NCBI RefSeq assembly: GCF_006442205.1
Contig: NZ_VFVR01000001.1
Location: 372,001 to 436,000, forward strand
Length of the DNA stretch: 64,000 nt
Direction: 5' to 3'
DNA from: Mesorhizobium sp. B2-3-12
GTDB lineage: Bacteria > Pseudomonadota > Alphaproteobacteria > Rhizobiales > Rhizobiaceae
The notes beneath the pieces were generated by a model. That model saw nothing but the letters and a program-made list of their open reading frames with translations. It made no database searches and was not told the origin of the DNA. Positions 1 to 6,734 of the stretch are shown here, in pieces. Position numbers and translations under genes: made by a program. Every line of letters starts with the position of its first letter. The stretch's first letter is position 1.

Positions 1-195
1 CGTGGTGAAGTTCCGCAGCGTCATCTGCGACGGCCAGAAGGTGATGCCCTCGGAATAGAGCAGCCGCTCCGGGGTGACCGAGATCTTCAGCGTCCAATAG
101 ATCGGGAACAGCGCGAAGACCACGTAGGCCGCGATCGCCGCGTAGAGACCGACGCCGCCGAAAAACCGTTGCGAGGCTGAACGTCCAGCAATCAT
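1..195 (-). CDS. Sugar ABC transporter permease, MalG type (partial, N-terminal 65 codons)
   Basis: This is the start of a second membrane permease of a carbohydrate ABC importer; the rest lies beyond the window edge. The visible residues begin MIAGRSASQRFFGG and run into one hydrophobic segment (about residues 15-35, ending FALFPIYWTLKIS), then TPERLLYS, the usual MalG N-terminal layout. The ATG overlaps the TGA of the upstream permease by one base (TGATG), so the two are probably translationally coupled and form a heterodimeric channel. The domain assignment rests on the transmembrane helix, the context and the MalG-like FPIYW(T/L) region. The ATP-binding subunit is not in view. Confidence 0.8.
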   Translation of the reverse strand, partial: MIAGRSASQRFFGGVGLYAAIAAYVVFALFPIYWTLKISVTPERLLYSEGITFWPSQMTLRNFTT

Positions 196-1118
196 CAGAC
201 ATGCCTCACAAGGGTGCGACGAATGCCGATGAGAACGATCGCGTAGGCGATGAGCAGGACCAGCAGCAGCACGGCGACCGCCGAGGCATAGCCCTTGTCC
301 AGCGACTTGAAGGCGCTGACATAGATGTAGACCGGCACGGTGTTGGTCGAGCCGGCAGGCCCGCCCTCTGTCATGACGAAGATCAGGTCTGCGAAGGTGG
401 CGATCCAGATCGTGCGCAGCATGACGGTGATGGCGATGGTCGGCGCCAGGAACGGCAGCGTGACCTTGGTGAAGCGTTGCCACGGCGAAGCGCCGTCGAT
501 GGCTGCCGCCTCATGCAGTTCGGAAGGAATCGACTTCAGCGCCGCCAGCAGCGTGATGGCGAAGAACGGAATGCCGAACCAGACATTGGCGAGGATCGGC
601 CCCCACATGGCGGTGGCCGGATCGGAAAGCACATTGGTCGGCTCGGCCTTCAGGCCGAGCGCGAACAGCCAGTGCGGCAGCGGACCGATGATCGGATTGA
701 ACAGCCAGGCCCATGTCAGCCCCGACAGGAAGGACGGCACCGCCCAGGGCAGGAAGACGAGCGCCTGCACCGCCTTGCGGCCTGGGAAAGGCTTGTCGAG
801 CAACAGCGCCAGGCCAAGGCCGAGGAAGAACTGGAAGAACAGGCTGGCAACCGTCCACCACAGCGTGTTGACCAGCGCCTGGCCCAGCACCTGATCCGAC
901 AGCATCGCCTGATATTGACCAAGCCCGACATATTCGGATTTGAAAGCGGAAAACTTGCGGAAGGAATAGCTGATGCCGATGACCAGCGGCACCAGCAGCA
1001 CCACGACCAGCAGGATGATCGCCGGGCTAAGGTAAAGCCAGGGCTCGATGGCGGCATGCGTGAGCCACTTACGTCGCGGCTTGCCGACAGATCGTATTTC
1101 GGACACGGCGTAGGTCAT
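195..1118 (-). CDS. Sugar ABC transporter permease, MalF type
   Basis: Inner-membrane permease of 307 aa for a carbohydrate uptake system. Several hydrophobic helices are visible, the first near residues 25-50 (YLSPAIILLVVVLLVPL). The family EAA loop appears as ELHEAAAIDGASPWQRF, the site that docks the ATPase. I start it at the ATG giving MTYAVSEIRSVGK. The frame stays open 58 codons further upstream, but that stretch reads through repeat-like intergenic DNA and has no membrane-protein character. It lies downstream of the binding-protein gene and overlaps the next permease by one base. The substrate cannot be told from sequence; the binding protein and the FadR-type regulator suggest a sugar or sugar-acid. 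Confidence 0.88.
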   Translation of the reverse strand: MTYAVSEIRSVGKPRRKWLTHAAIEPWLYLSPAIILLVVVLLVPLVIGISYSFRKFSAFKSEYVGLGQYQAMLSDQVLGQALVNTLWWTVASLFFQFFLGLGLALLLDKPFPGRKAVQALVFLPWAVPSFLSGLTWAWLFNPIIGPLPHWLFALGLKAEPTNVLSDPATAMWGPILANVWFGIPFFAITLLAALKSIPSELHEAAAIDGASPWQRFTKVTLPFLAPTIAITVMLRTIWIATFADLIFVMTEGGPAGSTNTVPVYIYVSAFKSLDKGYASAVAVLLLVLLIAYAIVLIGIRRTLVRHV

Positions 1119-1159
1119 TGGCTGTGAAACGGCTCCCTGGAGCGGCGTTGGGGGGGGCA

Positions 1160-1336
1160 GCGTCCTTCTCCCAGTCACTACACGGGGAGAAGATGCCGGT
1201 TCACCCTCCGTAGCTGCAGCGCAGCTGCTGCGGAGGACGGGCAGGCAGATGAGGGGCAGCGCCAGCTTCTGAGAACTCAGCGCTGCCCTCATCCGTCACT
1301 TCGTGACACCTTCTCCCCGTGAACGGGGAGAAGGGA
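1160..1336. repeat. Intergenic palindromic repeat cluster
   Basis: The 229-base gap between permease and binding-protein genes is made of palindromes. The clearest is CCTTCTCCCCGT (1309-1320) facing ACGGGGAGAAGG (1323-1334), a 12-bp perfect stem with a 2-base spacer. A degenerate relative with CTTCTCCC and GGGGAGAAG arms lies at about 1165-1193, and CAGCGC...GCGCTG pairs across about 1259-1287. This resembles the short mosaic intergenic elements of rhizobia. Inside an operon such a stem could lower expression of the permeases relative to the binding protein; that role is inferred. Confidence 0.6.
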
Positions 1337-1347
1337 AAAGCCTGCGC

Positions 1348-2625
1348 TTACTTCTTGTTCTTCGCCAGCCAGTCCTGCTGTTCCTTGGTCAGGAAGGCAG
1401 CCCACTGGTCGGCAACGTCCTTGGCCGTCTTCTGGCCGAGCAGCACTTCCTGAAAATTCTTGATGGCGACCTGGTCGACGAAATTGCCGAGATTTTCCAG
1501 ATGCGTCGGCGGCGTCACCATTTCATACTTGCTGCTGTCGCTAAGCTCGGTGAACCAGCCCTTGAACTGCTCGGTCTTGAAATGGGGATCCTGGTCGGCG
1601 CCGTTGTGGATCGGCACGACGCCGACTTCCTTGGCCCATTCCAGATTGTCCTTCGGCGACAGCAGCGTCGCCATCAGCTTCCAGGCGTCATCCTTGTGCT
1701 GCGAATTGGCAAACATCGCCCAACCGGCATAGCCCAGCGTCGGATAGGATTTGCCGCTTGGCCCGACCGGCAATGGCGCCACGGCGAAATCGTCGGCGCT
1801 CATCTTGTCGGCGATGCCGAGCAGCGCGTCGGGATCCTGGTTGAGCATGGCGCAGGTGCCGGAATAGAAACCGGTGACGGTCTCGTTGAAGCCCCAGCTC
1901 ACCGCATCCTTCGGCGCCAGACCGTCCTTGTACATGTCGGCCAGCATCTGCAGGCCCTTGACCGAGCCCTCTTCATTGATGGTCGAGGTGCCGTCCTCGT
2001 TGAAATATCCGCCCTTGCCCTGCGCGATGTTCATGAACATGTGCATGCCGTTGAAGGCACCCGGGCCGCCGCGCAGGCAATAGCCGTACTTACCTGGAAT
2101 GGCCGAGATCTTCTTGGAGTCGGCGATGAATTCGTCCAGCGTCGCTGGCGGACCGTCGAGGCCGGCCTCCTTGAACAGCTTCTTGTTCCAGAACAACGCG
2201 TTCACATAGTAGCCGTAGGGGATCATGAACTGGGTGTTGTTCACTGTCGAGCCGAACTGCTTGGCGCGGTCGCCGAGCGTCTTGGCGTCGTCCCATTTGG
2301 CCATATAGGGGCCGAGATCCTCGAGCTGGGCGTTGTTGGCGTAAAGCCCCATCCAACGCTCCGGCATCTCCACCACATCGGGCGTATCGCCGGCCTGCAC
2401 CATGGTCAGGAACTTTTCGAAGGCTTGGCCCCAGGGCAGCGAGACGAGCTCGACCTTGACGCCGGGATTGGCCGCCTCGAATTCGGCGATCTGCTTTTTC
2501 AGGAACTCGGTGCGCGGCGGACTGGTGATGACCTCGACCATTTTCAGCGTCGAATCGGCGAGCGCTCCTCCGGCGGAAATTGCCAGCCCCGCGACGGTGG
2601 CAAGCATGACGGTCAGTTTTTTCAT
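1348..2625 (-). CDS. Extracellular sugar-binding protein of an ABC transporter
   Basis: Periplasmic solute-binding protein of 425 aa, family 1 (MalE-like). The start MKKLTVMLATVAGLAISAG with a cleavage-like AGGALADS gives a standard Sec signal peptide. I chose this ATG over one five codons upstream because GGGAG sits eight bases before it. Family features include AEFEAANPGVKVELV, the domain-crossing DVVEMPERWMG region, and AGWAMFANSQHKDDAWKL near the C-terminal third. It delivers ligand to the two permeases that follow on the same strand. The ligand is not deducible. It lies 29 bases downstream of the PLP enzyme gene, so it is probably co-transcribed with it. Confidence 0.9.
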   Translation of the reverse strand: MKKLTVMLATVAGLAISAGGALADSTLKMVEVITSPPRTEFLKKQIAEFEAANPGVKVELVSLPWGQAFEKFLTMVQAGDTPDVVEMPERWMGLYANNAQLEDLGPYMAKWDDAKTLGDRAKQFGSTVNNTQFMIPYGYYVNALFWNKKLFKEAGLDGPPATLDEFIADSKKISAIPGKYGYCLRGGPGAFNGMHMFMNIAQGKGGYFNEDGTSTINEEGSVKGLQMLADMYKDGLAPKDAVSWGFNETVTGFYSGTCAMLNQDPDALLGIADKMSADDFAVAPLPVGPSGKSYPTLGYAGWAMFANSQHKDDAWKLMATLLSPKDNLEWAKEVGVVPIHNGADQDPHFKTEQFKGWFTELSDSSKYEMVTPPTHLENLGNFVDQVAIKNFQEVLLGQKTAKDVADQWAAFLTKEQQDWLAKNKK

Positions 2626-2654
2626 GTTCAAGACTCCCATTTTGAACCCGCTTG

Positions 2655-3842
2655 TTATTTTCTGGCTTTTTCGAAGGCCTGGGCGACATCCGCCCAGAGA
2701 TCCTCGACACTTTCCAATCCGACATTGAAGCGGATGGTTCGGGGGCTGACGCCGAAGCGCGCCATCGAATTCAGTCCCGGCGTCTGTTCGAGCGACGCCT
2801 TGGCCGGCACGACCAGGCTCTCATGCCCGCCCCAGCTGACGCCGATGCGGAAAAACTTCAGCGCATCGACGAAGACGGGAATGTCAATATCGTCCGTCAC
2901 CTCGAACGAGAACAGCCCGCCATAGCCGGCAAGCGTCGCCTTGCCCGGATGGTTCGAATAGACGGGGTGGTTGACGCGCTCGACATTGCCATGCGCCTTC
3001 AGCCGCTCGGCGATGGTGAGCCCGCTTTTCATGTGGTGCGGCAGGCGCAGCGGCAAAGTGCGCAGACCGCGCAGCAAGAGCCACGCCTCGAACGGCGACA
3101 GCTTGCCGCCGAGATAGGAATAGGTCTGCTCGTTGATGTGCTTGATGTGCGCGGCCGAGCCCGCCACCACGCCGGCAACGGTGTCGCTGTGGCCGCCGAG
3201 ATATTTCGAGGCCGAGTGCAGCACCAGGTCGACGCCATGCGTGAACGGCTTCTGGAACACCGGCGTCGCCCAGGAATTGTCGATGGTGGTGATGATGCCC
3301 TGCTCTTTCGCCATCCGGGTCAGATGCGGCAAGTCCTGCAACTCGAACACCATCGAGGTCGGGCTCTCCAGATAAAGCAGCTTGGCGCCGGGTAAGGCCG
3401 CCGCCACCGCATCCGGATCCGAGCCGTCGACATAATCGACCTTGATGTTGAGCCGCGGCAAAAGCCGTTCGAACAGCCGGTAGGCATCGCCATAACAATT
3501 GCGCACCGCGACGATACGCTCGCCCGCGCCGACGAAGGCAAGCAACGTGGCGCTGATCGCCGCCATGCCGCTGGAGAAGCCGCGCGCGGCCTCGGCACCC
3601 TCGAGTGCGGCGACGCGCGCCTCGAACTCCATGACCGTGGGATTGTCGCCGCGCGAATAGATCGGCTGCTTTCGTTTGCCGGCAAACGTATCTGCCATTT
3701 CGGCGTAACTGGCGAAGGTGAACAGCGAGGTCTGGTAGATCGGCGGCACGACGGCGCCACCGGGGAATGGTTCGTCATGCGCCAGAAGCGTCGCCGCCTC
3801 GGCAAGATAATCGTGGTCGAAACCGGTCGGATGCTCGTTCAT
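2655..3842 (-). CDS. Cys/Met metabolism PLP-dependent enzyme (cystathionine synthase/lyase family)
   Basis: A 395-aa fold-type I PLP enzyme of the trans-sulfuration family (MetB/MetC/MetZ-like), cytosolic. The PLP-binding lysine is K213 in HSASKYLGGHSD, with the cofactor aspartate D188 in TIDNSWATPVF. The phosphate-binding SRGDNPT motif lies at 63-69 and RFNVGLE marks the C-terminal substrate-binding arginine. Length matches the family. The ATG overlaps the stop of the FadR-type regulator gene (ATGA), so the two are coupled, and the sugar-type ABC genes follow. The exact reaction (beta-elimination, gamma-elimination or gamma-synthesis) cannot be told from sequence. Being inside an ABC-import operon argues for catabolism of an imported compound rather than methionine synthesis. 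Confidence 0.85.
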   Translation of the reverse strand: MNEHPTGFDHDYLAEAATLLAHDEPFPGGAVVPPIYQTSLFTFASYAEMADTFAGKRKQPIYSRGDNPTVMEFEARVAALEGAEAARGFSSGMAAISATLLAFVGAGERIVAVRNCYGDAYRLFERLLPRLNIKVDYVDGSDPDAVAAALPGAKLLYLESPTSMVFELQDLPHLTRMAKEQGIITTIDNSWATPVFQKPFTHGVDLVLHSASKYLGGHSDTVAGVVAGSAAHIKHINEQTYSYLGGKLSPFEAWLLLRGLRTLPLRLPHHMKSGLTIAERLKAHGNVERVNHPVYSNHPGKATLAGYGGLFSFEVTDDIDIPVFVDALKFFRIGVSWGGHESLVVPAKASLEQTPGLNSMARFGVSPRTIRFNVGLESVEDLWADVAQAFEKARK

Positions 3843-4573
3843 GTCTGGCCCAAGAATTTGAGTTTGGCCGCACCGCGCTTCAAATCGTCCTCGACGGTGG
3901 CGATCAGCTTCAGCGCCTCTGCGCGGGCGCCTTGCGGGTCGCGCGCGGCGATGCGCTCGTAGATGGTGCGGTGATAGGGAAAGCTGGCGTGGCCGAAGTC
4001 GCGCACGCCGAGCGGATGCTCCCAGAAGCGGTGAAACAACTCGTGCATGGCAGCGATGATCTGTTCGAACAGTGGATTGCCGGAGACCCGGTAGATCGCC
4101 TGGTGGAACTCCCAGTCTTCTTCCGACGACATGCCGTCGCGCGTGCGGAACGCCTGCTCCATGATGTCGAGCTTGCGCTCGATCTCGGTCATGTCGGCCG
4201 GGCTGGCCCGCTCGGCGCAGAGTGCCGCCGCCTCCGCCTCCAGTGCGCGGCGGATTTCCAGCGTCTGCATCAGGCTGGTGAAATCATTGCCGCCCGCCAG
4301 CGTCAGCGGCAGATGCAGCATGTCGGGCGAGACGGCCGCCTTGAGATAGGTGCCGCTGCCTTGCCGGCGTTCGACCAGACCCAGTCCTTCCCACCGCGTC
4401 AGCGCCTCGCGCACCGTGTTGCGGCTGACCTTGAGCCGCTCGGCCAGGATACGCTCGGTCGGCAGTCTCTCACCGGGCCGCAAAGCCTCGGCGCTGACAA
4501 AGCCCACCAATGCCTTCAGCACGGCGTCATCGCGCGCCGTCGTCTGAATGGGTGGCAGGCTGTTCTGGTCCAC
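3839..4573 (-). CDS. FadR/GntR-family transcriptional regulator
   Basis: A 244-aa regulator with an N-terminal winged helix (VSRNTVREALTRWEGLGLVERRQGSGTYL is its core, about residues 50-80) and a C-terminal all-helical FCD ligand domain. The FCD carries EIRRALEAEAAALCAERA, then DWEFHQAIYRVSGNP and HRTIYERIAARDPQGARAEA with histidines typical of the metal site. I use the GTG at 4573 because GGAGGAAGC directly precedes it; the open frame extends 61 codons upstream through the operator, which is not coding-like. It heads the unit PLP enzyme - binding protein - permeases and overlaps the next gene by four bases. It probably represses its own operon in response to the imported substrate or a metabolite. 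Confidence 0.88.
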   Translation of the reverse strand: MDQNSLPPIQTTARDDAVLKALVGFVSAEALRPGERLPTERILAERLKVSRNTVREALTRWEGLGLVERRQGSGTYLKAAVSPDMLHLPLTLAGGNDFTSLMQTLEIRRALEAEAAALCAERASPADMTEIERKLDIMEQAFRTRDGMSSEEDWEFHQAIYRVSGNPLFEQIIAAMHELFHRFWEHPLGVRDFGHASFPYHRTIYERIAARDPQGARAEALKLIATVEDDLKRGAAKLKFLGQT

Positions 4574-4585
4574 GCTTCCTCCAAG

Positions 4586-4605
4586 TGGTCCAATGGTCCA
4601 ACCAA
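4586..4605. promoter_or_regulatory. Probable FadR/GntR operator
   Basis: TGGTCCAA occurs twice in direct tandem (4586-4593 and 4594-4601). The second copy continues into a perfect TGGT-CCA-ACCA palindrome at 4594-4604. TGGTnnnACCA matches the operator form of FadR-subfamily GntR proteins. The site ends 13 bases before the GTG start of the regulator gene, a good place for autorepression. The assignment is by motif and position only. Confidence 0.65.
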
Positions 4606-4621
4606 TTTCTACATAGATAAA

Positions 4622-4649
4622 ACCTCCTGTCAATCGCTTGTCAGGAGGT
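4622..4649. other. Hairpin in the leader of the regulator gene
   Basis: ACCTCCTG at 4622-4629 faces CAGGAGGT at 4642-4649, an 8-bp perfect stem with a 12-base loop. It lies between the 3' end of the FAD hydroxylase gene and the FadR-type gene, both on the minus strand. It may terminate hydroxylase transcription or form part of the regulator promoter. There is no clear T-run, so a terminator role is weak. Confidence 0.3.
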
Positions 4650-4669
4650 GGCGCCGCCGCGAAGGACGA

Positions 4670-4681
4670 CGCCATATGTAT
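4670..4681. repeat. 12-base shared motif, copy 1
   Basis: CGCCATATGTAT here recurs exactly at 6276-6287. On the minus strand it reads ATACATATGGCG, about 97-108 bases upstream of the FadR-type regulator start. It may be a shared binding site; see the finding. Confidence 0.4.
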
Positions 4682-4688
4682 CAACAGC

Positions 4689-6200
4689 TTACCCGAGGCT
4701 GTGCGAAGCCGCCCAAGGCGGGCCGAACCAGACGGCCAACGCTTCGGCCAGCCCAAGATCAGTCTTGTCTCCCACCCAGGCTACATATCCGTCGGGCCGA
4801 ATTAATACTGCGGTTGGGGCGGCGACCGCCCCAATGACCGGAAGCTCCCAGGCCCCAGCATACTTGGCGTCGATCCGCCGGAGATGATCGGCCCGGGGCG
4901 CGATCTCCAATCTGCCTGGCTCGCCCAGGTTAAGGAGTACCGGCCGCGCGTCGTGCAGCAGACGGAACAGCCGCAACGGCCCGTTGGCGGTGAGCAGATC
5001 GAGGTCGGGTATTCGCCGCCCAAGCAGCGCGTGCCCCTCCCCGAGGTCGTAGTGGACGCCCAGCCCGGACATCTCCCCGGCGATCCGTTTGCGCGGTTCG
5101 TCCATGGCGAGCAGTTCGGCAACGGTATCGCCCAGAGCCTTGGTCCGCGCATCGATGCGACGCAGCGCGACCTGCGCCATCGCGTTGCGCAGCACGCGCG
5201 CGGCAACCGGATGGCGTTCGGCATGGTAGCTGTCGAGCAGGGTTGCAGGGGACGTCGCCTTGACCACCTGGGCCAGCTTCCATCCCAGGTTCACCGCGTC
5301 CTGCACGCCGATATTGAGGCCCTGTCCGCCCATCGGCGGATGGATATGCGCGGCGTCGCCGGCCAGCAGCACATGTCTGTCGCGGTAAGCGGCAGCCTGG
5401 CGCGTCATATCGGTGAACCGGGAAATCCAGGTCGGACTGTGGACCCCGTAGTCGGTGCCGTAGACAGCGACAAGCGCCTCGCTGAGATCGCGCAGGGTCG
5501 GTTCGCCGCCAAGGGTCAGTTGCCTCTCGGTCAGCACGATACCCACCCGGCCGCCGTCCTCCATCTTGCCCATCGCGTGAACTCCATAGGCATCGCTGCG
5601 AAAGCCCCATGCCGGTTCCTGCGTCATCTCGACCTCGGCGATCATCCAGCTCATCGTCGGATCCCATCCGTCGAACGCGATGCCCGCGGTCTTGCGGATC
5701 GTGCTGCGTCCACCGTCGCAACCGACGAGATAATGCGCCCTCAGGCGCCGGCCATCGGACAGCTCGACGTCGACGCCGCCATCGTCCTGCGCGAAACCGG
5801 TGACGTCCCGCTCGCGATAGATCGGCACCCTCAGTTCGCTGACCCAGTCGGCCAGGATGCGCTCGATGTGGTTCTGCCGCAGCCCCAGCACATAATTGTG
5901 CCGGCTGGGAAAGTCGCCGATGTCCAGCTTCACCATGTTGAAGCCCACCGACTGCGACGGGTGTCCCTGGGAGACAAACCGGTCGGCGATCCCGCGCTGG
6001 TCGAGCACCTCGATGGTGCGGGCATGCAGGCCTCCCGCGCGCGAACCGATGAGTTCCTGGTTGGGCCGCCGCTCGACAATGGCCACGTCGACATTTGCCA
6101 GTGCGAGTTCCCCCGCCAACATCAACCCTGTCGGCCCTCCTCCGGCGATCAGCACAGCATGATCCCGTCGCGGTCCGTCAGTCGGCATCGATACCGGCAT
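4689..6200 (-). CDS. FAD-dependent aromatic-ring monooxygenase (PheA/TfdB family)
   Basis: A 503-aa flavoprotein hydroxylase, probably NAD(P)H- and O2-dependent, acting on a phenolic or polyketide-like aromatic substrate. The Rossmann FAD motif VLIAGGGPTGLMLAGELA lies about residues 16-33, the DG motif is LVGCDGGRSTIRK, and the GD motif VLLAGDAAHIHPPMGGQG is followed by LNIGVQDAVNLGWKL. The C-terminal thioredoxin-like domain (PVLLNLGEPGRLE ... VLIRPDGYVAWVG) is typical of the subgroup. The start at 6200 is set by GGGAG eight bases upstream; the frame is open much further but without coding character. It stands alone on the minus strand in a position where other rhizobia commonly have rpmG behind pleD, suggesting insertion. 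Confidence 0.88.
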   Translation of the reverse strand: MPVSMPTDGPRRDHAVLIAGGGPTGLMLAGELALANVDVAIVERRPNQELIGSRAGGLHARTIEVLDQRGIADRFVSQGHPSQSVGFNMVKLDIGDFPSRHNYVLGLRQNHIERILADWVSELRVPIYRERDVTGFAQDDGGVDVELSDGRRLRAHYLVGCDGGRSTIRKTAGIAFDGWDPTMSWMIAEVEMTQEPAWGFRSDAYGVHAMGKMEDGGRVGIVLTERQLTLGGEPTLRDLSEALVAVYGTDYGVHSPTWISRFTDMTRQAAAYRDRHVLLAGDAAHIHPPMGGQGLNIGVQDAVNLGWKLAQVVKATSPATLLDSYHAERHPVAARVLRNAMAQVALRRIDARTKALGDTVAELLAMDEPRKRIAGEMSGLGVHYDLGEGHALLGRRIPDLDLLTANGPLRLFRLLHDARPVLLNLGEPGRLEIAPRADHLRRIDAKYAGAWELPVIGAVAAPTAVLIRPDGYVAWVGDKTDLGLAEALAVWFGPPWAASHSLG

Positions 6201-6275
6201 TTTTGCTACTCCCGTTTCCGTTGGCCAGGGCGCGGTTGTACGGGAGGAGCCAGGTCTTGCCGCAAGCCCCTTGTG

Positions 6276-6287
6276 CGCCATATGTAT
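6276..6287. repeat. 12-base shared motif, copy 2
   Basis: Exact second copy of CGCCATATGTAT (first at 4670-4681), about 76-87 bases upstream of the monooxygenase start when read on the minus strand. Both copies precede a minus-strand gene and contain the palindrome CATATG. Confidence 0.4.
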
Positions 6288-6404
6288 GTAATGGAAGGGA
6301 CAGCGCCTTTCCTTCGCCCTCCCGGCCGGCAAGCGCGAAGCGCCACTGGCCGACAGACGCCGGAACAAACCCAGCGGCCAATTCCGTTTTTCCGCGCATG
6401 AAAG

Positions 6405-6425
6405 AAGCCCCGAACTTCGGGGCTT
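6405..6425 (-). terminator. Hairpin, possible terminator
   Basis: AAGCCCCGA (6405-6413) and TCGGGGCTT (6417-6425) form a perfect 9-bp stem with a 3-base loop. On the minus strand the stem ends in CTTTC. It lies about 310 bases downstream of the pleD stop and about 205 bases upstream of the monooxygenase, so it may end read-through from pleD. This is a relic-like position for a terminator with no gene directly ahead of it. Confidence 0.5.
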
Positions 6426-6497
6426 GGCAGGGACTCTTGATGTCATGTGAGACAAAGGGGGCCGGTCGGCGTTTGGCAGCGGTACGAGGAGGCCACT

Positions 6498-6689
6498 ATG
6501 TGCCAGCGCCGGCCGGCCGACCCCACGGACCCAGGAGATGCGGCGGACCTGAGCATCATGGGGTATTCGGGTATCGAGCCGGCTGTCTACCCTCGTGCCG
6601 GCTTCGTCGTGGCCTGCACATTTGCGCAAGAGCTTATGAAAATCAACAGTTTCTTAACCAAGGCTCGCGAATCGCTTGGATTAAGGTAA
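6498..6689 (+). CDS. Possible small protein, unknown
   Basis: A 63-codon open frame starting MCQRRPADPTDPGDAAD and ending in KARESLGLR. An AGGAGG lies seven bases before the ATG, which is the main support. Third-position GC is high in the first two thirds and lower at the end. I recognise no family. It sits alone on the plus strand in the 535-base gap between the monooxygenase and pleD. The rest of that gap holds the hairpin at 6405-6425 and an imperfect hairpin right after the stop (GGTAACCC and GGGTTGACC, about 6692-6712). Confidence 0.35.
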   Translation: MCQRRPADPTDPGDAADLSIMGYSGIEPAVYPRAGFVVACTFAQELMKINSFLTKARESLGLR

Positions 6690-6734
6690 ATGGGTAACCC
6701 TGTTGGGTTGACCGGATAATCAGGCCCTAGACCG

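Noticed and set aside
201..1127. Long plus-strand frame (308 codons) across the MalF-type permease gene
   Set aside because: Arg/Gln/Asp-rich translation of the antisense strand, typical of a high-GC shadow. The minus-strand frame has the EAA loop and membrane helices.
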